A stretch of 53,688 bases of DNA, taken from positions 1 to 53,688 of the forward strand of contig NZ_JACJJE010000020.1 of assembly GCF_016899775.1 (NCBI RefSeq), written 5' to 3'. Below are positions 24,361 to 32,802 of the stretch, piece after piece. This stretch comes from Pseudoflavonifractor capillosus (GTDB lineage Bacteria > Bacillota > Clostridia > Oscillospirales > Oscillospiraceae). The position numbers and the translations under genes were made by a program. Positions within the stretch are counted from its first letter, which is position 1, and the number at the start of each line of letters is the position of its first letter. The notes beneath the pieces are model-generated. The model was not told the DNA's origin. It was given only the letters and a program-made list of their open reading frames with translations, and did not search any database.

Positions 24361-25173
24361 TTACGTGTTTTGCTCTAAACACCACCGGATGGCCTCGGCC
24401 ACGCCGTCATGCCCGTTGTCCGCCGCCACATACCGGGCGGCCGCCTTCACCTGGGAATTGGCGTTGCCCATGGCGATGGGGGTCCCCACCACCTCCAGCA
24501 TGGACAGGTCGTTGGGGCTGTCTCCCACGGCGGCGCACCGCTCCAGGGGCACCCCCTGCAGGAGGGACATGAGGGCCAGGGTGCGGCCCTTGCCCACCTT
24601 GGCGGGGACCAGCTCAAAGTCCCGGTCGCTGGAGGCGGTGAGGGACACCCCCTCCAGGGCGGCGAGCTCTTTGAGGGGGTAGCTGGCCGGGTCCCCGTCC
24701 CCGTGGAGCTTGGTCAGGGGGAGGTCGTGCTCCTCCAGATAGGCAATGGGGTCCTCTGTCACCACGGCGTTGTCGTGAAAACAGGGGAAGGGGTAGTGCT
24801 TCATCAGCAGCTTTTTGGAGTAGGGGTCCAGCACGATGGCCTCACCCGCGAAGATCATCAGGACGATCTCCCGGTTCAGGCACAGCTCCAGAGCCCGGCG
24901 GCCGGTCTCCCGGGGGAGGTCCCACCGGCGGAGGTGGGCGCCGGTGCGGGTGTCGCACATGACCGCGCCCCCCAGGGCGGCGGCCAGCACGCCGCAGCCA
25001 GCCTCCTGGGCGAAATAGGCGGCCTCAGGGGCGGCCCGGCCGGTGGCCAGAAACACCTCTACGCCGGCGGCCCGAGCCTGGGCGATGGCGTCCTTGGAGG
25101 CCTGGGTGACCCGGCCCGACGGGTCCAGCAGGGTACCGTCTAGGTCCAGAGCGATCAGGTCGATTTTGTTCAT
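24361..25173 (-). CDS. HAD-superfamily (Cof-type) phosphatase
   Basis: A 270-residue cytoplasmic hydrolase, probably dephosphorylating sugar phosphates or similar small metabolites. The HAD nucleophile motif is DLDGTLLD with D10 and D12. Motif II is FLATGRAAPEA, the Lys motif is in PAKVGKGRTLAL, and the final acidic motif is AVGDSPNDLSMLEVVG. The large C2B cap between residues about 85 and 190 marks the Cof/YidA subgroup. It has its own promoter at 25272-25300. Confidence 0.93.
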   Translation of the reverse strand: MNKIDLIALDLDGTLLDPSGRVTQASKDAIAQARAAGVEVFLATGRAAPEAAYFAQEAGCGVLAAALGGAVMCDTRTGAHLRRWDLPRETGRRALELCLNREIVLMIFAGEAIVLDPYSKKLLMKHYPFPCFHDNAVVTEDPIAYLEEHDLPLTKLHGDGDPASYPLKELAALEGVSLTASSDRDFELVPAKVGKGRTLALMSLLQGVPLERCAAVGDSPNDLSMLEVVGTPIAMGNANSQVKAAARYVAADNGHDGVAEAIRWCLEQNT

Positions 25174-25192
25174 AAAAACACCCCGAATGAAA

Positions 25193-25220
25193 ATGCAGAA
25201 TGCAGAATACAGAATGCAGA
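25193..25220. repeat. Heptamer microsatellite
   Basis: Four tandem units of ATGCAGA, the third reading ATACAGA, lie in the 5' leader of the HAD gene. Copy number could vary by slippage. Confidence 0.8.
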
Positions 25221-25271
25221 ATGAAATGTAAAAAGACGGCTTGTTGCGGAAAATAGAAGAAGGCCGTCCCC

Positions 25272-25300
25272 ATTATAGCGGAAGGCGGGAAAAAGAACAA
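25272..25300 (-). promoter_or_regulatory. Promoter of the HAD phosphatase gene
   Basis: TTGTTC (25295-25300) and TATAAT (25272-25277) on the minus strand, 17-base spacer. It starts inside the T-tract of the feoB terminator, so the two signals overlap. Confidence 0.75.
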
Positions 25301-25335
25301 GGAGCGCCTGGGACGAAAGGGTCCCGGCGCTCCTT
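25290..25335 (-). terminator. Terminator of feoB
   Basis: AAGGAGCGCCTGGGAC (25299-25314) pairs with GTCCCGGCGCTCCTT (25321-25335), with one bulge. On the minus strand it is followed by GTTCTTTTT. It lies 27 bases after the feoB stop. Confidence 0.88.
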
Positions 25336-25361
25336 GGGGTGTTTATGAGGTTTTCACAAAT

Positions 25362-27773
25362 TTATACGAATCCAAGGGCCAGTCCCACCGTGTGCACCAG
25401 CAGGGAGACCACGTAGGCCACGCCGATCTGCCAGCACACGGAGAAGACGGTCCACTTGGCGCTGCCCAGCTCCTTGGCCATGGTGGAGGTGGCCGCCACG
25501 CAGGGGACATACAGCAGGATGAACACCAGCATGGAGAAGGCGGAAAGGGGGGTGAACCCCGTCATGGCCGCCGCCACCGCCGTACCGGCGGCGGTGAGGG
25601 AGAAGCCGTAGAACATAGACAGGGAGGACACCACCATCTCCTTGGCGATAAAGCCGGTGAGCAGGGCCACCGCCGCCTGCCAGAAGCCGAAGCCCAGGGG
25701 GGCGAAGACGGGGGCGATGAGGGCGCCCAGGGTGCCCAGCATGGAGTTGGCCGCATCGTCCACCATGTGCAGGGAGAAGTCAAAGGACTGGAGCAGCCAC
25801 AGCACAATGGACATGGCCAAAATCAGAGTGCCCGCCTTCACCAGGAAGCCCTTCACCTTCTGCCACACGTGGGTGGCGATGTTCTCCATGGAGGGGAAGC
25901 GGTAGGGGGGCAGCTCCAGCACAAAGGGGGCGGGCTCCCCGGCGAACAGGGTGTGCTTGAAGAGAATGCCGGACAGGATGCCCACCACCATGCCGATGAC
26001 GTACAGCCCGAACACCACCAGCCCAGCCCAGGGGCCGAAGAAGGCGGCGGACAGCAGGCCGTACACCGGCAGCTTGGCGGAGCAGGACATGAAGGGGATG
26101 AGGAGGATGGTCATGCGCCGGTCCTTCTCATTCTCCATGGTGCGGGCCCCCATGATGGCGGGCACCGAGCAGCCGAAGCCCATGAGCATGGGAATAAAGG
26201 CTTTGCCGGAGAGGCCGAAGCGCCTTAAAAGCCGGTCCATGATGAAGGCCGCCCGGGACATGTAGCCCGAGTCCTCCAGGAAGGACAGGAAGAAGAACAG
26301 CAGGGCGATCTGGGGCAGGAAGGACAGCACGCCGCCCACGCCGGAGATGATGCCGTCACACACCAGGCTGATGACCACGGCGGGGGCTCCGGCGGCGGTG
26401 AGGGCGCCCTCCAGCCAGCCGGAGAACAGGTCGATGAGGGCACTCACCCCGTCCTGGAGCCAGGAGCCAAAGGGGCCGAAGGTGATGACGAACATCACCA
26501 GCATAGCGCACAGAAACAGAGGGAGGGCGGTGTACTTGCCGGTGACGATCCGATCGATCTTCTCGGTGAGGGTGGGGCCCTCCGAGCCCTTGCCCTTCAC
26601 CACCGAGGCGTGGACCACCCGCTCAATATAGCGGTAGCGGCTGTCGGCCACCAGGGTCTCCCGGTCCCCCAGGGCGCTGGAGGCCTCGTACTCGGCGATG
26701 ATGGCATCCAGCTTGTTCTGCACGTCGGCGGGGAGGTTCAGAGCCTTGGCCACAATGCCGTCCCCCTCCAGCAGCTTGATGGAGGCCCAATGGGCGGGCA
26801 GGTTGGCGGCGTAGGCGTAGTCGTGGATGAGCTCGCCCATACGGTGGTGGATGTCGTGGGTGAAGTCGTCGTACAGGTCGTCGGGCTCATAGGTGACTCC
26901 CAGGTGCATCTGCCGGTGGGCCACCTGGAGAAGTTCGTCCAGTCCCTCGCCGGTCTTGGCGGTGATGGGGACCACCGGGACCCCCAGCTCCTTGGACAGG
27001 CGCTCCACGTCGATCTGATCCCCTCGGGCCTTTACCTCGTCCATGAAGTTCAGGGCCAGCACCAGGGGCCGCTCCAGCTCCAGCAGCTGGACGGTTAAGT
27101 ACAGGTTGCGCTCCAGATTGGTGGCGTCCACAATGTCGATGACCGCGTCGGGGCCCTCCCCGATGATAAAGTCCCGGGCCACGATCTCCTCCATGGAGTA
27201 GGGGGACAGGGAGTAGATGCCCGGCAGGTCCACCACCGTGATGGACCGGTCCCCCAGGTGGGCGGTGCCCTCCTTCTTCTCCACGGTGACGCCGGGCCAG
27301 TTGCCCACGTACTGGTTGGAGCCGGTGAGGGCGTTGAACAGGGTGGTCTTGCCGCAGTTGGGGTTGCCCGCCAGGGCCACCTTCATGGTGCGGGTGTCGT
27401 GGGCGTTGTGGTCATAGGGCTTCTCGTGGTGCTCCAGCTCGTGGACGTGATCCCGGAGCTGGCGGCGGTCACGCTCCGGGTCCGGGGCGCCGGGCTTGGA
27501 GGCCGCCTGCGGCTTGGCCTGGACCGGGCCGATCTGGATCTGGCCCGCGTCCTCCTTCCGCAGAGAGAGCTCATAGCCCCGGAGGGAGACCTCCAGCGGG
27601 TCCCCCAGGGGGGCGATTTTGGTGACCTTCACCACTGTTCCCGGGGTCAGACCCATGTCCACCAGCCGCCGCTTCACCGCGCCCGACTGGTTGCCCACGG
27701 ATACAATCATGCCGCTCTCCCCGGGAGAGAGCTCCTGGAGAGTGCGGGCTTGGGATTCTTTGGTGTGATTCAT
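25362..27773 (-). CDS. feoB: Ferrous iron transporter, FeoA-FeoB fusion
   Basis: An 803-residue membrane Fe2+ importer. Residues about 10-82 form a FeoA SH3-like domain (LSPGESGMIVSVGNQSGAVKR). A His-rich linker follows (HVHELEHHEKPYDHNAHD, about 108-125), then the FeoB G domain with G1 GNPNCGKTT, G3 DLPG and G4 NFMDE, a GDI helical domain, and the transport core with about ten membrane segments, including LMGFGCSVPAIMGARTM and a second CVAATSTMAKELG gate. Most organisms encode FeoA separately; the fusion ties the accessory to the channel. A promoter is at 27822-27850 and a terminator at 25290-25335, so it is monocistronic. Confidence 0.96.
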   Translation of the reverse strand: MNHTKESQARTLQELSPGESGMIVSVGNQSGAVKRRLVDMGLTPGTVVKVTKIAPLGDPLEVSLRGYELSLRKEDAGQIQIGPVQAKPQAASKPGAPDPERDRRQLRDHVHELEHHEKPYDHNAHDTRTMKVALAGNPNCGKTTLFNALTGSNQYVGNWPGVTVEKKEGTAHLGDRSITVVDLPGIYSLSPYSMEEIVARDFIIGEGPDAVIDIVDATNLERNLYLTVQLLELERPLVLALNFMDEVKARGDQIDVERLSKELGVPVVPITAKTGEGLDELLQVAHRQMHLGVTYEPDDLYDDFTHDIHHRMGELIHDYAYAANLPAHWASIKLLEGDGIVAKALNLPADVQNKLDAIIAEYEASSALGDRETLVADSRYRYIERVVHASVVKGKGSEGPTLTEKIDRIVTGKYTALPLFLCAMLVMFVITFGPFGSWLQDGVSALIDLFSGWLEGALTAAGAPAVVISLVCDGIISGVGGVLSFLPQIALLFFFLSFLEDSGYMSRAAFIMDRLLRRFGLSGKAFIPMLMGFGCSVPAIMGARTMENEKDRRMTILLIPFMSCSAKLPVYGLLSAAFFGPWAGLVVFGLYVIGMVVGILSGILFKHTLFAGEPAPFVLELPPYRFPSMENIATHVWQKVKGFLVKAGTLILAMSIVLWLLQSFDFSLHMVDDAANSMLGTLGALIAPVFAPLGFGFWQAAVALLTGFIAKEMVVSSLSMFYGFSLTAAGTAVAAAMTGFTPLSAFSMLVFILLYVPCVAATSTMAKELGSAKWTVFSVCWQIGVAYVVSLLVHTVGLALGFV

Positions 27774-27821
27774 AGCAGACGATGCTCCGATCCGAATGTG
27801 TCAAGTGCTCCATTCCGCTCC

Positions 27822-27850
27822 ATTTTACCGGAAAGGCGGTAGGTTTGCAA
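27822..27850 (-). promoter_or_regulatory. Promoter of feoB
   Basis: TTGCAA (27845-27850) and TAAAAT (27822-27827) on the minus strand, 17-base spacer, about 50 bases before the start. Confidence 0.65.
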
Positions 27851-27910
27851 GTGGCAACCTGACGGACTCAGCCGAGCGCAGAGGGTTTTTTTCGGAGTTT
27901 TTTCGCCAGA

Positions 27911-27943
27911 AAAACAGGCGCCCTCCCAAAACGGGAGGACGCC
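27911..27943 (-). terminator. Distal terminator hairpin of ileS (carries the T-tract)
   Basis: On the minus strand GGCGTCCTCCC pairs with GGGAGGGCGCC (27917-27943) with one T-G wobble, then TGTTTT. It is the original-looking ileS terminator. A near-identical hairpin without T-tract lies at 28166-28192 on the other side of the element. Confidence 0.85.
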
Positions 27944-27944
27944 T

Positions 27945-28164
27945 CAGTATGTCGAAAAACCTCTGTTCAGACAAATCCGCCCGAGTGTTGGCGGGGGAGC
28001 TCGAGGGGGCGGCAGCCCGCCTCGAGTGGGATCGAATGCCCTGAATGCCTTGCTTGGCAAGGCGTTCAGCGAGCGCAGCGAGGACTTTTCCGCCGCGCAG
28101 CGGTGGGAAAGTATTGGCATTTTTCAGGCTGTCAGAAAAGTCCTTGGACTTTTTTGACAGCCTG
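27945..28164 (+). mobile_element. 220-base terminator-embedded element, copy 2
   Basis: Exactly 220 bases between two copies of the ileS terminator hairpin. Its left end reads CAGTATGTCGAAAAACC. The right 40 bases (28125-28164) are nearly self-complementary, from CAGGCTGTCAGAAAAGTCC to GACAGCCTG. Internal stems include ATGCCTTGC/CAAGGCGTT and ACTTTTCCGCCG/CGGTGGGAAAGT. It is very similar to copy 3 and shares the ends, length and stems of copy 1. Relative to the gene it terminates, it is inserted in the opposite orientation from copies 1 and 3. Confidence 0.78.
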
Positions 28165-28165
28165 C

Positions 28166-28192
28166 GGCGTCCTCCCAAAACGGGAGGACGCC
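28166..28192 (-). repeat. Gene-proximal duplicate of the ileS terminator hairpin
   Basis: On the minus strand GGCGTCCTCCC pairs perfectly with GGGAGGACGCC. It differs from the distal hairpin by one base, which turns the distal T-G wobble into T-A. No T-tract follows. Confidence 0.82.
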
Positions 28193-28217
28193 GGAAAAAT
28201 TTTGGAGGACAGAGAGC

Positions 28218-30983
28218 TTACAGCTGGATGGTGCGGATGACTTTGGCGCAGCGGGGGCACAGGGTGGGGTGCTCGGTGTCGGAGCCCACCTTGATGTGGT
28301 GCTTCCAGCAGCGCTCGCACTTCTCGCCGGCGGCCTCGGCCACGGAGACGGACAGCTCGCCGCCCACGGTCACCTGGACCTGGGAGACGATGAACAGGTC
28401 GGCCAGCTTCTCCTGGTTCATCTCGGCCAGGAAGGCGTCCTCCGCCGGGACGGTGAGGGACACCTTGGCCTCCAGGCTCTTGCCGATCTTCTTCTCGTTC
28501 CGGGCGGCCTCCAGGGCGGCGTTGATGGCGTCCCGGACGGAGACGATCTTGTCCCACTTGGCCATGTCCGCTTCGGACAGGGCGTAGGCGGCAAAGGGCT
28601 GGTTCATCTCGTTGAGGACCACGTTGCGGGTGTCCTCGCCCTCCTGGTGGGGCATGGCCAGCCAGATCTCGTCACAGGTGAAGGCCAGGATGGGGGCGAA
28701 CAGCTTGGCGATGGTGTCCAGGATGAGCCACAGGGCGGTCTGGGCGCTGCGGCGCTCCAGGCTGTCCGCGCCCTCGCAGTACAGGCGGTCCTTGATGATG
28801 TCCAGGTAGAAGGAGGACAGCTCCACCACGCAGAAGTCGTTGATGGCGTGGCTCACCACGTGGAACTCGTAGTTGTCATAGGCGGCGAAGCACTTCTCGG
28901 TGAGCTCGTTGAGCTTGGTCACCGCCCAGCGGTCCAGCTCCAGCATGTCCTGGGGGGCCACCAGATGGTTGGGGTCAAAGCCGTCCAGGTTGCCCAGGCA
29001 GTACCGGGCGGTGTTGCGGAACTTCAGGTAGTTCTGGGAGAGCTGCTTGAAGATGTTGTCGGAGCAACGCACGTCCACGTGGTAGTCGGCGGAGCCGGCC
29101 CACAGGCGGATCATGTCGGCGCCGTACTTCTTGAAGATGTCGGCGGGGTCCACGCCGTTGCCCAGGGACTTGTGCATGGCCTTGCCCTCGCCGTCCACGG
29201 TCCAGCCGTGGGTGATGCACTCCTTGAAGGGCGCGCCCTTGCCCAGGGCGCCCACGGCGGTGAGCAGGGAGGACTGGAACCAGCCGCGGTACTGGTCCAG
29301 GCCCTCCATATACACGGTGGCGGGCCAGAAGCCCTGGTCCTTCTGCATGGAGGCGAAGTGGGTGGAGCCGGAGTCGAACCAGCCGTCCAGGGTGTCCTCC
29401 TCCTTGGTGAAGCCGCTCTTGGAGGAGCAGTGGGGGCAGGCGAAGTCCTTGGGGAGGATGTCCGCCGCGTCCATCTCATACCAGGCGTTGGAGCCCTTCT
29501 CGGCGAAGAGCTTGCTCACCGCCTCAATGGTCTCGTCGGTGCAGACGGGCTTGCCGCAATCGGCGCAGTAGAACACGGGGATGGGCAGGCCCCAGCGGCG
29601 CTGGCGGCTGATGCACCAGTCGGCCCGCTCCCGGATCATGGACTTCATCCGGTCGATGCCCCAGCCGGGCACCCAGCGCACGTCGTCGCAGGCGGCGCAG
29701 GCCTCGTCCTTGAAGGAGTCCACGGAGCAGAACCACTGGGGGGTGGCCCGGAAAATGATGGGCTTCTTGCAGCGCCAGCAGTGGGGGTAGGAGTGGACGA
29801 TGTCCTCGCTGGCAAAGAGCATGCCGCTCTCCTTCATGTCGTTGAGGATGACGGGGTTACTTTCGTCGGTCTTCATGCCGGCGTACTTGCCGGCGTAGTC
29901 GGTGTGGCGGCCCTGGTCGTCCACGGGGACCACCAGCTCCACCTTGTAGCGCTTGCAGGTCTCGTAGTCGTCGGCGCCGAAGCCGGGGGCGGTGTGGACG
30001 CAGCCGGTACCGGAGTCCATGGTGACGTACTCGGCGCAGCACAGCAGGGAGTCCTTGTCCAGGAAGGGGTGGCGGGCCTTCATATACTCAAAGTCAGAGC
30101 CCGCGAAGCGGGCGGCGATCTCATAGTGCTCGATGCCGCCGGCCTTCATCACCTTCTCGGTCAGCGCCTCGGCCAGGATATACTGCTCGCCGTTGTCCGC
30201 CTTCACCAGCACGTAGCTCTCCCGGGGGTGGACGGCGATGGCCATGTTGCCGGGCAGGGTCCAGATGGTGGTGGTCCAGATGAGGAAGTAGGTCTTGGAC
30301 AGGTCGCCGTACTGGGAGAGCTTGCCCAGGTCGTCCTTCACCGGGAACTTCACGTACACGGTGGTACAGGGGTCGTCCTGGTACTCGATCTCGGCCTCGG
30401 CCAGGGCGGTCTCGTCGTGGGGGCACCAGTACACGGGTTTCAAACCCTTGTAGATATAGCCCTTCTTGTACATGGCCCCAAAGACCTTGACCTCCTCGGC
30501 CTCAAAGCCCGGGTCCATGGTCTTGTAGGGATGCTCCCAGTCCCCCAGTACGCCCATGCGCTTGAAGCCGTCCATCTGGATGTCGATATACTTCTGAGCG
30601 TAGTCGTGGCAGGCGGAGCGGAACTCGGCCACGGACATGTTCTTGCGGTTGAGCTTCTGCTCCTTGATGATGGCGCTCTCGATGGGCATGCCGTGGTTGT
30701 CCCAGCCGGGGATATAGGGGGTGTAGTAGCCCCGCATGGCGTAGGACCGGGTGATAAAGTCCTTGATGGACTTGTTCAGGGCGTGGCCCATGTGCAGTCC
30801 GCCGTTGGAGAAGGGAGGGCCGTCGTGGAGGGAGAACAGAGGCTTGCCCTCGTTCTTCTTGAGCAGCTCGTTGTACAGGTCCAGGTCGTTCCAGTGCTGG
30901 AGCATGTCGGGCTCCCGCTTGGGCAGACCGGCCCGCATGGGGAAGTCGGTCTTCGGCAGGTTGATGGTCTTGTTGTAGTCCAT
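28218..30983 (-). CDS. ileS: Isoleucyl-tRNA synthetase
   Basis: A 921-residue class I synthetase with editing domain. The HIGH motif appears as HMGH in NGGLHMGHALN, the KMSKS motif as AMHKSLGNG, and the C-terminal zinc site as CERCWKH plus CPRCAKV. The start ATG at 30983 is supported by GGAGG eleven bases upstream and by the family N-terminus MDYNKTINLPKT. It is transcribed with the small zinc-ribbon gene upstream, under the T-box. Its terminator is split by element copy 2. Confidence 0.98.
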   Translation of the reverse strand: MDYNKTINLPKTDFPMRAGLPKREPDMLQHWNDLDLYNELLKKNEGKPLFSLHDGPPFSNGGLHMGHALNKSIKDFITRSYAMRGYYTPYIPGWDNHGMPIESAIIKEQKLNRKNMSVAEFRSACHDYAQKYIDIQMDGFKRMGVLGDWEHPYKTMDPGFEAEEVKVFGAMYKKGYIYKGLKPVYWCPHDETALAEAEIEYQDDPCTTVYVKFPVKDDLGKLSQYGDLSKTYFLIWTTTIWTLPGNMAIAVHPRESYVLVKADNGEQYILAEALTEKVMKAGGIEHYEIAARFAGSDFEYMKARHPFLDKDSLLCCAEYVTMDSGTGCVHTAPGFGADDYETCKRYKVELVVPVDDQGRHTDYAGKYAGMKTDESNPVILNDMKESGMLFASEDIVHSYPHCWRCKKPIIFRATPQWFCSVDSFKDEACAACDDVRWVPGWGIDRMKSMIRERADWCISRQRRWGLPIPVFYCADCGKPVCTDETIEAVSKLFAEKGSNAWYEMDAADILPKDFACPHCSSKSGFTKEEDTLDGWFDSGSTHFASMQKDQGFWPATVYMEGLDQYRGWFQSSLLTAVGALGKGAPFKECITHGWTVDGEGKAMHKSLGNGVDPADIFKKYGADMIRLWAGSADYHVDVRCSDNIFKQLSQNYLKFRNTARYCLGNLDGFDPNHLVAPQDMLELDRWAVTKLNELTEKCFAAYDNYEFHVVSHAINDFCVVELSSFYLDIIKDRLYCEGADSLERRSAQTALWLILDTIAKLFAPILAFTCDEIWLAMPHQEGEDTRNVVLNEMNQPFAAYALSEADMAKWDKIVSVRDAINAALEAARNEKKIGKSLEAKVSLTVPAEDAFLAEMNQEKLADLFIVSQVQVTVGGELSVSVAEAAGEKCERCWKHHIKVGSDTEHPTLCPRCAKVIRTIQL

Positions 30984-31020
30984 GGGTCGTGTTCCTCCAT
31001 TTATGAAATCAATTTGTTGT

Positions 31021-31080
31021 TTGTATCCATTCATAGGGGTGCGCTGTGCGCGCCAGCGGGCGGCCACAGGCCGCCCCTAC
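31021..31080 (-). repeat. GTAG-headed REP-like hairpin between the zinc-ribbon gene and ileS
   Basis: On the minus strand GTAGGGGCGGCC pairs with GGCCGCCCG (31057-31080), next to a degenerate plus-strand copy (31034-31055). It sits inside the T-box-controlled transcript. Confidence 0.65.
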
Positions 31081-31313
31081 GGCAGCTGATAGGGAAAACA
31101 GACAATCCCGCAGGTGCGGCAGAGCATGGTGTCGGGATAGTCATGAAACGGGAAGGAAAAATTCCCGGAAGAGGTATCGCCCAGCGGCCGCAGCATGACT
31201 TTGTCCTTGGGAGTACGAAAGACGGGGAGATTTTTCTGCTGTGTCCAATAGGGGTACTTGTCCGCGTACATGGTGCCGGATTCCATGGGCTTTCCGCATT
31301 TGGGGCAGTTCAT
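31077..31313 (-). CDS. Small zinc-ribbon protein
   Basis: A 78-residue protein with two Cys pairs, CPKCGKPM at residues 3-10 and CRTCG near the C-terminus, the layout of a zinc ribbon (DUF6487-like). A central hydrophilic segment contains DKYPYWTQQKNLPVF. AAGGAGGG is upstream of the ATG. It lies between the T-box leader and ileS, so it should be induced when isoleucine is short. Its role is unknown; the family often stands alone in Firmicutes. Confidence 0.8.
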   Translation of the reverse strand: MNCPKCGKPMESGTMYADKYPYWTQQKNLPVFRTPKDKVMLRPLGDTSSGNFSFPFHDYPDTMLCRTCGIVCFPYQLP

Positions 31314-31339
31314 GTGGATGAGTTCCCTCCTTATGAAAA

Positions 31340-31600
31340 CAAAAACGCCTTTGTCTCATCAAAGAGACAAAGGCGTAAACCTCTGCGGTACCACTCTTCT
31401 TGCCGGAAAGGCGCAGCGATCCGGCCACTCAGGTATGCCCGGTAACGGGGGCGGGCCGGAGGGGCCTACTGCTGTTTCAGCCCTCTGCTCCAAGGGGATC
31501 TTCCCCGCGTCCTCCCGTCCGCCTTGCACCAAACGGCGGCTCTCTGTGCGTCTTGGAGGCGGGTACTTGGCCTTTTCTGCGCATTCTTGCGATATACTCT
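31340..31600 (-). promoter_or_regulatory. T-box leader with isoleucine specifier
   Basis: On the minus strand: stem I with AGAGAG (31540-31545), a specifier region reading GAAG-AUC-CCC with AUC (Ile) at 31497-31499, the T-box core AAGAGUGGUACCGC (31385-31398), and a 13-pair terminator ACGCCTTTGTCTC/GAGACAAAGGCGT (31345-31376) with a T-tract. Uncharged tRNA-Ile should pair with the specifier and the T-box and prevent termination. It controls the zinc-ribbon gene and ileS. Confidence 0.93.
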
Positions 31601-31603
31601 CCT

Positions 31604-31632
31604 ATCTTATCCGCTTCCCTGCGGCTTGTCAA
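31604..31632 (-). promoter_or_regulatory. Promoter of the T-box / ileS transcript
   Basis: TTGACA (31627-31632) and TAAGAT (31604-31609) on the minus strand, 17-base spacer. Confidence 0.85.
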
Positions 31633-32322
31633 GAATTTTATTGCCAATTTTGTGCGCCTGGGGCATACTGGCCTTGGCAGAGGGGACGGACGGGCTGCGG
31701 GCACGGCAGGAAGCTCTTTGGGAAATGGAATCCCCCCGCCGCTTCGCGGCACCCCCCTTTGACAAGGGGGGCTTTCGGGCGGGTCTGGGACCCGCCCCTA
31801 CGAAAATACAGAAAGCTGTCCGGTAAACGCCGTAGGGGCCGGTGACCTCGGCGGCCCGCGGGCGCACAATGTGCGCCCCTACGGGGGAAACCGGACCGGG
31901 AGCGATAGATGAGAAAAGACAGGCGCAGGTGTGGGACCGCAGTTGTTAAAAATTTTACATACTCAGGCCCCCGGTGGGGCCGGATGGGACCGCACCCAAG
32001 CACTCCTGATTTTGCGCGCCGAAAGGATTCCGCCTGCTCTAAGGAGTAACCCCCGTAACGGGGGTCCTAGGGGGGCGGCGAATATGGACACGAAGTGTCC
32101 ATCCTGAGCCGACCCCCTAGCGGTTCTTTGGTGACTTTCTGGCCGTCCAGAAAGTCACTCGCCCCGCAGGGCGAAACTCTCCGTGACAAACGAAACCGCT
32201 CTATCATCGCCCCCATCCGCCCCTTCGGGCAGGCGGCGAAATTCCCCAAAAGAATAAAAATTTGTTTCCCCTGAAAAATTCCGCCCCTGTGAACCGTGTT
32301 AGAAGTGAAGGGAGTGAGGATC
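31633..32322 (-). repeat. Repeat region D (structured module, REP hairpins)
   Basis: No gene is supported in this 690-base gap between divergent transcription units. Module D (32050-32176, minus orientation) has stem GTGACTTTCTGG/CCAGAAAGTCAC (32131-32142, 32147-32158), CAAAG, a large stem with an inner hairpin around GGACACGAAGTGTCC (32088-32102), and CCCCCGTAACGGGGG at its end. GTAG-headed hairpins are at 31776-31801 (minus), 31832-31859 (plus) and 31858-31882 (minus). The last 140 bases before the sigma gene are AT-richer and presumably hold its promoter, but none is clear. Confidence 0.7.
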
Positions 32323-32802
32323 ATGGCTCCAGCTGGTACCCAGGAGACCATCTGCCGGATCGTGGAGGAGTACAGCGACATGCTGCTGCGGCTGGCCTGC
32401 ACCCGCCTGGATTCTACCCAGGACGCGGAGGACGCCGTACAGGAGGTTTTCTTGTTGCTGCTCACCTCCAAGCCCGTGTTCCGGGACGCCGGACACGAGA
32501 AGGCCTGGCTGATCCGCGCCACCCTGCACCGCGCCAGCGACATTCGTCGCCGGGCGGAGAAACGGAACGTCCCCTTGGAGACGATGGAGAACTCCCCCGC
32601 CCGGGAGGAGGAGGGAGGCGGGCTGCTGGCCGCCGTGCGGGCCCTGCCCCAGAAGTACAGCAGCGTCATCCATCTGCACTACTACGAGGGGTATTCCATT
32701 CAGGAAATTTCAAAACTGCTGGGCCTGCCCGCCCCCACGGTGGGCACGCGCCTGGCCCGCGGCCGGGAGCGGCTGCGGCAGATGTTGAAGGAGGAAGCGT
32801 AA
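32323..32802 (+). CDS. ECF-type RNA polymerase sigma factor
   Basis: A 159-residue sigma-70 family factor with only regions 2 and 4. Region 2 includes DAEDAVQEVFLLLL and the -10-binding helix HEKAWLIRATLHRASDIRR. Region 4 includes LPQKYSSVIHLHYYEGYSIQEISKLLGLPAPTVGTRLARGRERL, the -35-binding helix-turn-helix. The ATG at 32323 follows AGGA. It overlaps the next gene by one base (TAATG), the usual layout for a sigma factor and its membrane-bound partner. Confidence 0.92.
   Translation: MAPAGTQETICRIVEEYSDMLLRLACTRLDSTQDAEDAVQEVFLLLLTSKPVFRDAGHEKAWLIRATLHRASDIRRRAEKRNVPLETMENSPAREEEGGGLLAAVRALPQKYSSVIHLHYYEGYSIQEISKLLGLPAPTVGTRLARGRERLRQMLKEEA

Noticed and set aside
28269-31445. Very long open frame opposite ileS (over 1,000 codons)
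   Set aside because: It mirrors ileS in an antisense frame. High GC at third positions keeps stops rare; the product is His/Gly/Val-rich without domains and has no ribosome site.
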